Positions 1-9,247 are shown, counted from the stretch's first letter. The stretch: 62,575 nucleotides of DNA from Paracoccaceae bacterium (GCA_021647745.1 JAKIUB010000015.1:1-62575); one strand, 5' to 3'. Numbers and translations are program-made. Notes: generated by a model from the sequence alone, not told the origin.

Positions 1-69
1 AGGATTGGCGTCCGCATACTCAACCGGATGACCAAACTTGGCCGCCCCAATTTTGAACGCACCGCCTGA
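1..69 (+). CDS. C-terminal end of an unidentified protein (cut by left edge)
   Basis: Frame 1 is open from the first base to a TGA at 67-69 and encodes 22 residues, with a basic tail ending NFERTA. This could be the last part of a gene that starts outside the window. The fragment is too short to assign a family. It would be convergent with the GntR regulator gene. The only support is an open frame at the window edge, so this is a weak call. Confidence 0.3.
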   Translation, partial: RIGVRILNRMTKLGRPNFERTA

Positions 70-139
70 AATCCGTCTCGGGTAGGGCGCGTTACGGCCT
101 AATCTTGATCCATGCAACAAGGCCCCTCGCCACCGGCTC

Positions 140-787
140 CTAAACCAGCATCCGCAGCCCGTTCAGCACATCCTGACGCACGGCGAGGCGCAGGCTTGGC
201 TCATCGCCGGCCCGCAATGCCGCCAATATTTTGCGGTGGTTGATCGAAGCCAGCTGACGCTGCTTTTTACCGTATAGCTCGCGCATGGTCGGGCCGGATT
301 GCAACCACACCGTTTCTACCATCGCCAACATTGCCGGAGCCTGTGCGCGCAAATACAGGCTGCGATGAAATTCAAGGTTAAGCCGCACATAGCCTGCCGC
401 GTCTTTGTTGATGATGGTCTGGTCAATGGTGTCGTTCAGCACTTCCATCCGGTCAATCAGCACAGTGTGGGCGCGCGGCAGGGCGCGGCTCGAAAGCTCC
501 GGCTCCAGCAAAGCACGCAGGGCGGCCAGCTCCTCTATCCGGTCATGGGTAAGCTCGGGGGTAGAGACCCGCCCCGACTGGGAAACACTAAGCGCCCCTT
601 CGGCACAAAGCCGCCGCACCGCCTCCCGCACAGGGGTGATCGAAAAGCCGAAATCTGCCGCAACCCCGCGCAGCGTAAGCGCCTTGCCCGGCGGCATGGA
701 GCCATTCATGATCTCGCCGCGCAGCCGGCGGTATACCTGCTCATGGGCAGGGGTTCTTTCAGCCGCGGAGGGTTTTTTCAATAACAT
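140..787 (-). CDS. GntR-family transcriptional regulator (FadR/FCD type)
   Basis: A 215-residue DNA-binding regulator. The N-terminal winged helix-turn-helix spans about residues 15-80, with the GntR signature around HEQVYRRLRGEIMNG and the recognition-helix stretch FSITPVREAVRRL. The C-terminal part, about 90-215, is helical like the FCD ligand-binding domain, with metal/ligand-type residues in NLEFHRSLY and NHRKILAAL. Family members usually repress catabolic genes and release DNA on binding a small carboxylate. The effector here cannot be read from sequence. A perfect 14-bp palindrome lies 7 bp upstream of the start codon, so autoregulation is likely. No obvious target operon is inside the window; it may lie to the left. 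Confidence 0.9.
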   Translation of the reverse strand: MLLKKPSAAERTPAHEQVYRRLRGEIMNGSMPPGKALTLRGVAADFGFSITPVREAVRRLCAEGALSVSQSGRVSTPELTHDRIEELAALRALLEPELSSRALPRAHTVLIDRMEVLNDTIDQTIINKDAAGYVRLNLEFHRSLYLRAQAPAMLAMVETVWLQSGPTMRELYGKKQRQLASINHRKILAALRAGDEPSLRLAVRQDVLNGLRMLV

Positions 788-793
788 GCGCTA

Positions 794-807
794 TTTGTGA
801 TCACAAA
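794..807. promoter_or_regulatory. Perfect palindrome, probable GntR-type operator
   Basis: The sequence TTTGTGATCACAAA is a perfect 14-bp inverted repeat. It lies 7 bp upstream of the GntR start codon, between that gene and the end of the next minus-strand gene. Short palindromes with a TTGT...ACAA core are typical operators of FadR-subfamily GntR regulators. It lacks the 6-bp spacer of a CRP site. Autorepression is inferred from position. Confidence 0.5.
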
Positions 808-818
808 ACTGCCACGGG

Positions 819-1529
819 TCAAGGTGTTTTGAAATCAAACCGGTGCAACTGCCCGCCATTTTGCTTCAGCCAGCGGCGGGGAGCGGCATAATCCGGCATC
901 AAGCCAGCCACTTCGGCCCAAAAGTCCTTGGAGTGGTTCATCTCGGCCAGATGCGCAACCTCATGGGCAACCACATAGCGCAATACTTCACATGGGGCCA
1001 GAAAAAGGCGCCATGAAAACATCAGGTTACCGTCCGAGTTACACGACCCCCAGCGCGAGCGCGGATCTCGCAGGCTGAGCTTGGCAAAAGGCCGGCCCAG
1101 CGCCCTGCAATCCGCCTCCACCAAATTTGTGATCACATGTCGGGCGCGCATCTTGATAAACCCCTCCAGTGCTTTGCCAAAGGGGCGGGATTGCGGCAAA
1201 AATATCTTTCCGGGGGCTAAAACCACCCGCGCGCCGCTATGGGTAGCCAGCAAAAACGACTCACCCCCGAGCGAAATCTTCATATCGGGCGCCAAAGCCA
1301 CCCGCGCCGGTGTTTTGTCGATATTTCCACGCAGCCACTCTTCCTGATCAAGCAAAAACCGCTTGGCAGTGCGCAGGCTGGCACGTTTGGGCAGGGTCAG
1401 GCGGGCAGCACCATCTACCGCACTTACCCTCAAGGTCATGCGCTTGGCGCTGGCATTACGGCGCAGCTCGACAACGATCGGCGGCGAGCCGATATCGACC
1501 GTTTCAGCCACGGGCATGCGCGGCGACAA
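819..1529 (-). CDS. YgjP-like metallopeptidase-domain protein (DUF45)
   Basis: A 236-residue protein of the YgjP/WLM-like zinc metallopeptidase family. The zinc motif HEVAH is in YVVAHEVAHLAEMNHSKDFW, with a third ligand region following as usual. A conserved stretch SRWGSCNSDGNLMFSWRL precedes it, a hallmark of DUF45 proteins. Family members are small soluble enzymes; the cellular substrate is not settled. The first 26 bp overlap the 3' end of the PHB depolymerase gene on the same strand, suggesting co-transcription and translational coupling. No signal peptide is seen. Confidence 0.88.
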   Translation of the reverse strand: MSPRMPVAETVDIGSPPIVVELRRNASAKRMTLRVSAVDGAARLTLPKRASLRTAKRFLLDQEEWLRGNIDKTPARVALAPDMKISLGGESFLLATHSGARVVLAPGKIFLPQSRPFGKALEGFIKMRARHVITNLVEADCRALGRPFAKLSLRDPRSRWGSCNSDGNLMFSWRLFLAPCEVLRYVVAHEVAHLAEMNHSKDFWAEVAGLMPDYAAPRRWLKQNGGQLHRFDFKTP

Positions 1530-2733
1530 ACGCCTTGACCTTGGGTGCGATCACCCCGCGCCAGCGCGAGCCGTTAAACACTCCGTAATGGCCAACCCCT
1601 GCCTGCACATGGTGCTGGCGCATCTTTTTGGGCACATTTACCAGCCGGTGTGCGGCCTCGGTCTGGCCAAGGCCGGTGATATCGTCTTTTTCACCCTCGA
1701 CCGTCATCAGCGCGATATCGGTTATTTTCGCCGGATCGATCAATGTATCACGGTAATAATAAGCCCCTGTGGCCAGTAGACGCTTTTGAAACACTCTCTC
1801 GATGGTTTGCAGGTAATAGCTGGCTGAAAGGTCCATTACCGCCATGTATTCGTCATAAAACCGGCGGTGGGCTTCGGTGCTGTCGCCATCGCCTTTAACC
1901 ATATTGCGGAAATGCTCGGTATGGGCATCAACATGGCGGTCAAGATTCATCGACATAAAGCCCGAAAGCTGCAAAAAACCGGGATAAACCCGCCGCATAA
2001 AGCCGGTATTGGGCCACGGCACCCGGGTGATGACATTTTGCTCAAACCAGCTCAACGGTTTCGAGGTTGCCAGCTCGTTGGGCTTTTTTGGATTTTTCGC
2101 GGTGTCGATCGGCGAACCCATCAGAGTGATGGAGCTTGGGCGATATGCCGCATTCTCGGCCGCCATCAGGCTGGCCGCCACCAGCATCGGTACGCCAGGC
2201 TGGCATACCGCCAGCACCGCCGGGCGTGTGCCGTCTTCGCCGAGTTTTTCGCAAAACTGCACGAGATAATCGACATAGTCATCAAGATCAAAACCACCCG
2301 CGCTGAGCGGCACATCACGGCTATCCACCCAGTCGGTGATATATACATCATGATCCGGCAGCATTTCTTTTACCGTGCCGCGCAGCAAGGTGGCATAATG
2401 GCCCGAAAGCGGCGCAATGATCAGCAGTTTTTGATGTTTTGTAGTGGTATCGCGCTTGAAATGCAGCAGCTCGCAAAACGGCAGGGCCATAGTGATCTCT
2501 TCGGTCACCGACACCTCGATACCCTCGACCACCGTAGTTTCCAGCCCGAATTCGGGCTTGGCATAGCGCTTGGTGGCTTTGATAAACATATCCAGCCCCG
2601 CCGCCGAGACCCGCGCGCCGTAGCTTTTGGCCAACGGGTTGGACGGGCTTTGCAGGGCTTCCCGGCCAAGGCGCGCCATCTGGCGCATAGGTGCCAGCGC
2701 GGCATGGGTCATTTCATAGGCGTGGTAAAGCAT
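1504..2733 (-). CDS. phaZ: Intracellular polyhydroxyalkanoate (PHB) depolymerase
   Basis: This alpha/beta hydrolase breaks down stored polyhydroxybutyrate granules in the cytoplasm. The start is set at 2733 (MLYHAYEMTHA), because AAGGGGA lies 7 nt upstream and the N-terminus matches the MLY start of intracellular PhaZ proteins. The open frame extends 21 codons further upstream but those look untranslated. The protein is 409 residues. The lipase-box-like segment AVCQPGVP carries Cys177 as the likely nucleophile, as in intracellular PhaZ rather than the serine of extracellular enzymes. The C-terminal catalytic His is probably in QAGVGHYGVFNG. It implies that the organism stores PHB, although phaC is not in this window. 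Confidence 0.92.
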   Translation of the reverse strand: MLYHAYEMTHAALAPMRQMARLGREALQSPSNPLAKSYGARVSAAGLDMFIKATKRYAKPEFGLETTVVEGIEVSVTEEITMALPFCELLHFKRDTTTKHQKLLIIAPLSGHYATLLRGTVKEMLPDHDVYITDWVDSRDVPLSAGGFDLDDYVDYLVQFCEKLGEDGTRPAVLAVCQPGVPMLVAASLMAAENAAYRPSSITLMGSPIDTAKNPKKPNELATSKPLSWFEQNVITRVPWPNTGFMRRVYPGFLQLSGFMSMNLDRHVDAHTEHFRNMVKGDGDSTEAHRRFYDEYMAVMDLSASYYLQTIERVFQKRLLATGAYYYRDTLIDPAKITDIALMTVEGEKDDITGLGQTEAAHRLVNVPKKMRQHHVQAGVGHYGVFNGSRWRGVIAPKVKAFVAAHARG

Positions 2734-2889
2734 TGTTTTCCCCTTTAGCTGGAGGCTAACCCTGTTTTTGCATTGCATCAAGCGCATTTCGCACATGCAA
2801 CATGGACAAATCGGCGCAAAACCTTTGACAATGCCCTGCCTCCTGTGTCACTTGGCGATTGAATTGCAATTTTTGACTAGGGGAATCTC

Positions 2890-3213
2890 ATGCCCAAAGA
2901 AGAATGGGGTGTAAAACGCGCCTGCCCCAAATGCGCAGTGCGTTTTTATGACCTGCAAACCGATCCGATGACCTGCCCGGCCTGCGGAGCCGAATTCAGT
3001 GTCGAAAGCCTGCTTGATACCGGTAAAAGCCGGGTTGCAGCCACCAAACAGGCTAAAGCCGCCGCCGCGCCGGTTGTGGACGAGGCCGAAGTCGTGCTCG
3101 ACGATGGAGACGAAACCACGACACCGGATGACGATCTGCTCGACGATGATGACGACGACACCGTCAATCTCGAAGAGATCGCCGATGTCGCCAAGGAAGA
3201 AGACGACAGCTAG
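2890..3213 (+). CDS. FYDLN-acid domain protein (TIGR02300 family)
   Basis: A 107-residue alphaproteobacterial protein of unknown function. The N-terminal half has two CxxC knuckles, CPKC and CPAC, flanking the family motif FYDL, which suggests a small zinc ribbon. The C-terminal half is an extremely acidic tail with runs of aspartate (residues about 65-107) and is probably disordered. The gene is divergent from phaZ. It ends 3 bp before the GTG start of recQ, so the two are likely co-transcribed. Function is not known; the zinc-ribbon plus acidic tail suggests binding to nucleic acid or basic proteins, as inference only. Confidence 0.9.
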   Translation: MPKEEWGVKRACPKCAVRFYDLQTDPMTCPACGAEFSVESLLDTGKSRVAATKQAKAAAAPVVDEAEVVLDDGDETTTPDDDLLDDDDDDTVNLEEIADVAKEEDDS

Positions 3214-3216
3214 CCC

Positions 3217-5274
3217 GTGCAGGGCACGGCTGATATTCTCGACCGCGTTTTTGGCTTCTCGGGCTTTCGGCCCGGGCAGCAGGAAATTGTAGATGCGGTA
3301 AGCCGTGGTGACGATGTGCTTGCCATATTGCCCACCGGAGCCGGTAAATCTCTTTGTTTTCAGCTTCCTGCGCTGATGCGCAATGGGGTAACCGTGGTAA
3401 TATCGCCGCTAATCGCGCTGATGCGTGATCAGGTGGCAAGCCTGCAACAGGCAGGTGTAGCTGCGGGAGCGCTGACCTCGCTCAACACCGAGGAAGAGAC
3501 CGAGGAGGTCTTTCAGCAGATAGACGCCGGCACATTGAAGCTGCTCTATATGGCACCAGAGCGGCTAGCCAGTATTGGCAGCCAGAGCCTGCTTCAGCGC
3601 ATTAATGTGCAGCTTTTGGCAGTAGATGAAGCCCATTGCGTATCCCAGTGGGGCCATGATTTCAGACCGGACTATTTGAAAATCGGCGACCTGCGCCGTC
3701 AGCTCGGCGGGGTGCAAACCATCGCCCTGACCGCTACGGCCGATGCCGATACCCGCGACGAAATTATCGCCAAACTGTTTGATACGCCGCCCACAGTGTT
3801 TATCGGCGGGTTTGACCGGCCAAATTTAAGCCTTGCCTTTGAGCCAAAAAACAAACCGCGTCAGCAGGTGTTGGGTTTTGTGGCAGCGCGCAAGGGCCAG
3901 CCCGGTATTATTTATTGTGCCTCGCGCAACAAAACCGAACAACTAGCCAGCGCACTAATTGCCGAAGGCCATCAGGCGCAGGCTTATCATGCCGGCATGG
4001 AGCCAAACGCCCGCCGCGCCGCCGAAAGCCGGTTTAAAACCGCCGACGGGCTGGTGATGTGCGCAACTGTGGCCTTTGGCATGGGGGTTGATAAACCCGA
4101 TATCCGTTTTGTGGTGCATGCCGACCTGCCCAAATCTGTCGAATCCTATTATCAGGAAGTTGGCCGCGCCGGTCGTGATGGCGCACCCGCCGATACGCTG
4201 ACCTTCTACGGCGCTGATGATATCCGCCTGCGCCGCGCCCAGATCGACGAGGGCATGGCCCCGGTTGAGCGCAAGGAGGCTGACCACGCACGGCTTAATG
4301 CCCTGCTCGGCCTTGCCGAAGCGCTTAAATGCCGCCGGCAGGTGTTACTGGGCTATTTTGGTGAAGAAATGGCCGCGCCATGCGGTAATTGCGACCTGTG
4401 CGAAACCCCGCCAGAGCTGTTTGACGGCACGACCGCGGTGCGCAAGGCGCTTTCGGCAATGCTGCGCTCGGAGGAGCGCTATGGCTCCGGCCATTTAATC
4501 GATATTCTGCTTGGCAATAAAACCACCAAGATCACCCAGCGCGGCCATCACAATTTACAAACCTTTGGCGCGGGTAGGGAATACTCGAAAGCCGCGTGGC
4601 AGGCCATCTTCCGGCAGATGATGGGTCGCGATCTGGTGCGCCCCGATATGGAGCGTTTTGGCGCTTTGCGGATGATGGAGGACGCGCGGGCGATCCTGCG
4701 CGGCGAAGAAAGTATAGAGCTGCGCAGGGATACTATATCAAAAGCCACCGCCGCTGGCCCTGTCCACCGCCCCGCCGCGCTGGTGGAGGAGGAAAACGAA
4801 GCAATATTTTCTGCCCTGCGCGCCCTGCGCACCAAAATCTCGACCGAGGCCAAGGTGCCGCCCTATGTGGTTTTTGCCGATAAGGCACTAGCCGAAATGG
4901 CTCGCAACCAGCCCCGTAATCTGGATGAATTTGCCCGCATCAGCGGGGTTGGCCGGATGAAGCTCGAGCGCTACGGCGCACTGTTTCTAGAGGTGATCAA
5001 CCAAGCGCCCACGCCCGAGGTGCACCCGGCCCGCCGCAAGCTGGCCGGACGCGATGCCGGGCCGCTATTTGACCAATTGCAAAAAACCCAGATAGAGCTG
5101 ATGCGAGGCACTGGGGGCACCGGCACCTATCTGGTTTGCGCCAATACCACCTTGGCTAAAATTGCGGCGCAAAAGCCGAAAAACCTTGCCGCGCTAGCCC
5201 AAATATCCGGGGTGGGTGAACAAAAAGCCGAACGGTTTGGAGAGGCTTTTCTCGAAATTATCCTCGCAGATTAA
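3217..5274 (+). CDS. recQ: ATP-dependent DNA helicase RecQ
   Basis: A 685-residue 3'-5' DNA helicase for recombination and fork repair. It starts with GTG just 3 bp after the preceding stop. Order of parts: helicase core with Walker A TGAGKS at residues 40-45 and a DEAH box near residue 140; the RecQ C-terminal zinc site with cysteines in CRRQVL and CGNCDLCE (about 370-393); winged helix; then two consecutive HRDC domains. The first HRDC is about residues 525-600 (ARISGVGRMKLERYG), the second about 620-685 (AQISGVGEQKAERFG). The usual bacterial RecQ has about 610 residues and one HRDC, so the duplicated HRDC accounts for the extra length. Confidence 0.95.
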   Translation: MQGTADILDRVFGFSGFRPGQQEIVDAVSRGDDVLAILPTGAGKSLCFQLPALMRNGVTVVISPLIALMRDQVASLQQAGVAAGALTSLNTEEETEEVFQQIDAGTLKLLYMAPERLASIGSQSLLQRINVQLLAVDEAHCVSQWGHDFRPDYLKIGDLRRQLGGVQTIALTATADADTRDEIIAKLFDTPPTVFIGGFDRPNLSLAFEPKNKPRQQVLGFVAARKGQPGIIYCASRNKTEQLASALIAEGHQAQAYHAGMEPNARRAAESRFKTADGLVMCATVAFGMGVDKPDIRFVVHADLPKSVESYYQEVGRAGRDGAPADTLTFYGADDIRLRRAQIDEGMAPVERKEADHARLNALLGLAEALKCRRQVLLGYFGEEMAAPCGNCDLCETPPELFDGTTAVRKALSAMLRSEERYGSGHLIDILLGNKTTKITQRGHHNLQTFGAGREYSKAAWQAIFRQMMGRDLVRPDMERFGALRMMEDARAILRGEESIELRRDTISKATAAGPVHRPAALVEEENEAIFSALRALRTKISTEAKVPPYVVFADKALAEMARNQPRNLDEFARISGVGRMKLERYGALFLEVINQAPTPEVHPARRKLAGRDAGPLFDQLQKTQIELMRGTGGTGTYLVCANTTLAKIAAQKPKNLAALAQISGVGEQKAERFGEAFLEIILAD

Positions 5275-5346
5275 AGCCGGCACCCCCTGTGGTGGCCTTT
5301 GCCTATTGGCTCTTTACAAACCCGAACGTCAGGATAGGCTGCGCGC

Positions 5347-6426
5347 ATGGCTGATATTCTTATCATTGGCGGCGGTATTGCCGGGCTTTCTGCAGCAGCA
5401 ACCCTAGCGGCCCATGCCGATGTGACCCTGCTGGAGGCCGAAGACCAGCTCGGGTATCATGCCTCGGGGCGCTCGGCAGCAGTATTTCTTGAGGATTACG
5501 GCAATAACGTGGTGCGCGCACTCAACCATGCCTCGATAGACCATCACCGACATGCCAATGGAGGGGTGCTTTCGCCTCGCGGCATGCTGCTGGTGGCACG
5601 CCCTTTTGAGCGCGACAGGTTTCTTCGTGAGGCTAACAGCTTTGGCATGGCAGAAATCAGCAAGGATGAGGCGCAGGGGATTATCCCTATCCTGCACCCC
5701 GAAAACACCGGTTTTATTGCTCATCGAGAGGCGTTTTTTGACCTCGATGCAAATTGCCTGCTGCAAAACTACAGAAAAACCGCCCTTCAAAACGGCGCAA
5801 AAATTCTTACCGGCAGCCGCGTGAGCAAAATCACCAAGACCGCTGCGGGCTGGCAGGTGGCAGCAGGGGAAGTGGCGCATGACGCCACGATCCTGATCAA
5901 TGCCGCCGGCGCATGGGTGGACGAGATCGCACAAATGGCCGGCATCCCGCCGCTTGGCTTTCAAACTATGCGCCGCTCCATGGCTCGCCTGCCAGCGCCC
6001 AGCGGGCATGATGTATCAGGCTGGCCCTTCCTGATCAGCGTGGGAGAGCGCTGGTATGCCAAGCCCGATGCGGGGAGCTGGATTGTCTCGCCAGCCGAGG
6101 AAGACCCGGTGCAGCCTATGGACGCGTGGCCCGATGACATGGTGCTGGCCGAGGGGCTGGATCGCTATGAAGAAATGGTGAGCGAGCCGGTTACACGGGT
6201 TGAAACCTCATGGGCGGGGTTGCGCACCTTTGCCCCCGACCAAACACTGGTGCTGGGCGCTGATGTGAACAGCCACAGTTTTTTCTGGCTTGGCGGACAG
6301 GGAGGCTATGGTTTTCAAACCGCGCCGGCAGCCAGCAGGCTAATCGCCGATCTGGTATTGGGGCGGCCAGCAGAGATGTCTACCGATATTGAAAAAGCAC
6401 TCAGCCCGCACCGGTTTTCTGAATAA
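5347..6426 (+). CDS. FAD-dependent oxidoreductase (DAO family)
   Basis: A 359-residue flavoprotein of the D-amino-acid oxidase/glycine oxidase superfamily. The FAD-binding Rossmann motif GGGIAGLSAA is near residue 8, followed by an acidic ribose-binding residue in LLEAEDQLGYHASGRSA. The C-terminal motif WLGGQGGYGFQTAPA closes the FAD site, as in D-arginine dehydrogenase-like enzymes. Oxidation of an amine or D-amino acid is likely; the exact substrate is not readable. The gene is 72 bp downstream of recQ and stands alone before rpsO. Confidence 0.85.
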   Translation: MADILIIGGGIAGLSAAATLAAHADVTLLEAEDQLGYHASGRSAAVFLEDYGNNVVRALNHASIDHHRHANGGVLSPRGMLLVARPFERDRFLREANSFGMAEISKDEAQGIIPILHPENTGFIAHREAFFDLDANCLLQNYRKTALQNGAKILTGSRVSKITKTAAGWQVAAGEVAHDATILINAAGAWVDEIAQMAGIPPLGFQTMRRSMARLPAPSGHDVSGWPFLISVGERWYAKPDAGSWIVSPAEEDPVQPMDAWPDDMVLAEGLDRYEEMVSEPVTRVETSWAGLRTFAPDQTLVLGADVNSHSFFWLGGQGGYGFQTAPAASRLIADLVLGRPAEMSTDIEKALSPHRFSE

Positions 6427-6660
6427 ACCCCACTTCACAGGCACCCCCGACCCCTTTTTCCATTTTAAAAATACCGCCGCGGGTAGTATCGTTTTATATC
6501 TGGTGCCCCCTTCCCATTCCAGTCAAAAACCCCTATATCCAGCCCTGTCGCTTTGGGGATTCTCTTTTGCGGCCCTTTTTGCTTTTGACCCTGCTAGACG
6601 ACATCTTGGCAGTGGCCGATCTCGATAAGGCACATAAACCCTACAAAAAAGGATATCCCG

Positions 6661-6930
6661 ATGTCGATTACACCAGAGCTTAAAGCCACGCTGATTAAAG
6701 AATATGCCACTAAAGAGGGCGACACCGGCTCGCCGGACGTGCAAATCGCGATCCTCACCAGCCGCATCTCCACCCTGACCGAGCACTTCAAATCCCACAA
6801 AAAAGATAACCATTCTCGCCGTGGGTTGCTGAAAATGGTGGCCCTGCGCCGCAAATTGCTCGATTATGTAAAAGGCAAAGACGAGCCGCGCTATCAGGAT
6901 CTAATCAAACGCCTCGGCATTCGCCGCTAG
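6661..6930 (+). CDS. rpsO: 30S ribosomal protein S15
   Basis: An 89-residue primary 16S rRNA-binding protein of the small-subunit platform, also the regulator of its own mRNA in several bacteria. The family signature is seen across TGSPDVQIAILTSRI, LTEHFKSHKKDNHSRRGLL and LVALRRKLLDYVK-like sequence. The length is standard. AAGG-type ribosome binding sequence lies just upstream. The 234-bp stretch before the gene holds no reading frame of note; it contains a TTGACC at 6585-6590 but no good -10 partner. A strong terminator separates rpsO from pnp, although the pair is conserved in bacteria. Confidence 0.98.
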   Translation: MSITPELKATLIKEYATKEGDTGSPDVQIAILTSRISTLTEHFKSHKKDNHSRRGLLKMVALRRKLLDYVKGKDEPRYQDLIKRLGIRR

Positions 6931-6940
6931 AATTCGCTCA

Positions 6941-6966
6941 AACGCGCCCCTTTGGGCGCGTTTTTG
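6941..6966 (+). terminator. Intrinsic terminator after rpsO
   Basis: A 9-bp stem AACGCGCCC/GGGCGCGTT with a 4-nt loop (6950-6953) is followed by a run of T. It sits 11 bp after the rpsO stop and about 145 bp before pnp, so it would end or attenuate the rpsO transcript before pnp. Confidence 0.85.
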
Positions 6967-7109
6967 CATATAAGGGCTGTTGGCGGGGCCTGAAATTTAT
7001 CGCCAGATGTTGTCCGCTATGCCCGTGGCCCCACGCATAGTGATTGGATGAAACGAAATCGGGGTCAGCGGGAGTGCCAGGGGGCACGGCCCGCAGATAA
7101 AGGAAAAAC

Positions 7110-9233
7110 ATGTTTAATGTTGTAAAAAAATCCATCGAGTGGGGCCATGATACGCTGACCCTCGAAACCGGAAAAGTTGCGCGTCAGGCCGATGCGGCTG
7201 TGATCGCCACTTATGGCGAAACCAGCGTTTTGGCCGCCGTTGTGTTTGAAAAGAAGCCCAAAGCCGGTTTTGATTTCTTCCCGCTCACTGTTCACTACCA
7301 AGAAAAATATTACGCTGCCGGCAAAATCCCCGGTGGTTTCTTCAAGCGTGAGGCTCGCCCTTCCGAGAAAGAAACCCTGACCAGCCGCCTGATCGACCGT
7401 CCGATCCGCCCGCTGTTTGTGCCGGGCTTCAAGCACGAAACCCAAGTGATCTGCACCGTGCTGAGCCACGATCTGGAGAATGACCCTGACGTTGTGGCGA
7501 TGATCGCTGCTTCTGCTGCGCTCACGCTTTCCGGCGCACCGTTCCGTGGCCCTATTGGCTGTGCGCGCGTTGGTTTCACCGATGGTTCTTATGTGCTCAA
7601 CCCGTCGGTTGATGATATGCAAGACCTGCGCAACAACCCCGAGCAGCGGCTTGACCTGATCATTGCTGGCACCAAAGACGCCGTGATGATGGTTGAATCC
7701 GAAGTATATGAGCTTTCCGAGGCTGAAGTGCTGGGCGCTGTTGAATTTGGCCACGCCCAAATGCAGCCGGTGATCGACATGATCGTTGATCTCGCCGGTG
7801 AAGCCGCCAAAGAGCCGTTTGACTTTAAGGCGCCGGATTATGCCGAGCTTTATGCCAAGGTAAAAACCGCTGGCGAAGACGCCATGCGCGCAGCATTCGG
7901 CAACACCGACAAGCAAGAGCGCACCACCGCCATCAAGGCCGCGCGCGCCAGCATCAAGGAAGCCCTCACCGAGGAAGACCTTGAGGATAGCAACCTTGAT
8001 AGCGCCTTCAAGAAGCTTGAAAGCGAAGTGGTTCGCGGCGACATTATCAAAACCGGTAAGCGGATTGATGGTCGTGATCTTTCCACCGTGCGCCCGATTG
8101 TTTCGGAAGTGGGCTTTTTGCCCCGCACCCACGGCTCGGCGCTGTTTACGCGCGGCGAGACCCAAGGCTTGGTTGTAACCACGCTTGGCACCGGCGATGA
8201 CGAGCAAATCATCGACGCCCTGCACGGCACCAGCCGCTCCAACTTCATGCTGCACTATAACTTCCCTCCCTACTCGGTAGGTGAAGCTGGCCGGATGTTT
8301 GGCCCGGGCCGCCGCGAAATTGGCCATGGTAAGCTGGCTTGGCGTGCGCTGCAGGCGGTTCTGCCTGCCGCGACTGACTTCCCGTATACTGTGCGTGTGG
8401 TTTCCGAAATCACCGAGTCCAACGGCTCCAGCTCGATGGCTTCGGTTTGCGGCGGTTCACTTGCCATGATGGACGCCGGTGTGCCGCTGAAAAATCCTGT
8501 TGCCGGTGTGGCCATGGGCCTGATCCTTCAAGACAACGGCGAATATGCGGTGCTGACCGATATCTTGGGTGACGAAGACCACCTCGGCGATATGGACTTC
8601 AAGGTCGCGGGCACCGAAAACGGCATCACCACCATGCAAATGGACATCAAGGTTGCCGGCATTACGGCTGACATCATGAAGGTTGCCTTGGCGCAAGCTC
8701 GCGAGGGCCGGATGACCATTTTGGCTGAAATGGCCAAAGCGCTGACAGGGGCTTCTGACTTCTCCGTCCACGCGCCGCGCATTGAAACCATGCAGGTGCC
8801 AGCGGATAAAATCCGTGAGGTTATCGGCTCGGGCGGCAAGGTTATCCGCGAAATCGTTGAGGTTTCGGGTGCCAAGGTTGATATCAACGACGATGGCGTG
8901 ATCAAGATCGCTTCGCCAAATGGTGAAAGCATCGACAAAGCCATGGCGATGATCAACGAGATTGTGGCCGTGCCTGAAGCTGGCAAGATCTACATCGGTA
9001 AAGTTGTGAAACTGATGGACTTCGGCGCCTTTGTGAACTTCTTTGGCAAGCGCGACGGCCTTGTGCATGTGAGCCAGCTGGCCAACGAGCGGGTAAACCA
9101 CCCCAAAGACATCCTGACCGAGGGCCAAGAGGTTAAGGTCAAGCTCATGGGCTTTGATGACCGTGGCAAAGTGCGCTTGAGCATGAAAGTGGTTGATCAG
9201 GAAACTGGTGAAGAGATCAAGCAAGAGGGCTAA
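7110..9233 (+). CDS. pnp: Polyribonucleotide nucleotidyltransferase (PNPase)
   Basis: A 707-residue phosphorolytic 3'-5' exoribonuclease of the mRNA decay machinery. It has two RNase PH-like halves (about 10-210 and 310-540) joined by a helical linker. A KH domain follows with the GxxG loop in IREVIGSGGKVIREI (about 563-577), then an S1 domain (about 620-690; VGKVVKLMDFGAFVNFFGKRDGLVH-like, read in two parts). The length is typical. A GGA-rich ribosome binding site (AAAGGAAA) precedes the ATG. A hairpin terminator follows the stop. Confidence 0.98.
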   Translation: MFNVVKKSIEWGHDTLTLETGKVARQADAAVIATYGETSVLAAVVFEKKPKAGFDFFPLTVHYQEKYYAAGKIPGGFFKREARPSEKETLTSRLIDRPIRPLFVPGFKHETQVICTVLSHDLENDPDVVAMIAASAALTLSGAPFRGPIGCARVGFTDGSYVLNPSVDDMQDLRNNPEQRLDLIIAGTKDAVMMVESEVYELSEAEVLGAVEFGHAQMQPVIDMIVDLAGEAAKEPFDFKAPDYAELYAKVKTAGEDAMRAAFGNTDKQERTTAIKAARASIKEALTEEDLEDSNLDSAFKKLESEVVRGDIIKTGKRIDGRDLSTVRPIVSEVGFLPRTHGSALFTRGETQGLVVTTLGTGDDEQIIDALHGTSRSNFMLHYNFPPYSVGEAGRMFGPGRREIGHGKLAWRALQAVLPAATDFPYTVRVVSEITESNGSSSMASVCGGSLAMMDAGVPLKNPVAGVAMGLILQDNGEYAVLTDILGDEDHLGDMDFKVAGTENGITTMQMDIKVAGITADIMKVALAQAREGRMTILAEMAKALTGASDFSVHAPRIETMQVPADKIREVIGSGGKVIREIVEVSGAKVDINDDGVIKIASPNGESIDKAMAMINEIVAVPEAGKIYIGKVVKLMDFGAFVNFFGKRDGLVHVSQLANERVNHPKDILTEGQEVKVKLMGFDDRGKVRLSMKVVDQETGEEIKQEG

Positions 9234-9247
9234 GCTCAGCAAACTTA

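Noticed and set aside
1867..2748. 293-codon plus-strand frame opposite the PHB depolymerase gene
   Set aside because: It is His/Arg/Gln-rich without family features and opposite a clear enzyme gene.
7065..8327. 420-codon open frame on the minus strand opposite pnp
   Set aside because: It lies wholly opposite a convincing PNPase gene, has no family motif and an unnatural composition; it is a coding shadow.
8457..9242. 261-codon minus-strand frame opposite the pnp 3' end
   Set aside because: It is a shadow of the KH-S1 coding region and is rich in His and Asn as expected for antisense reading.
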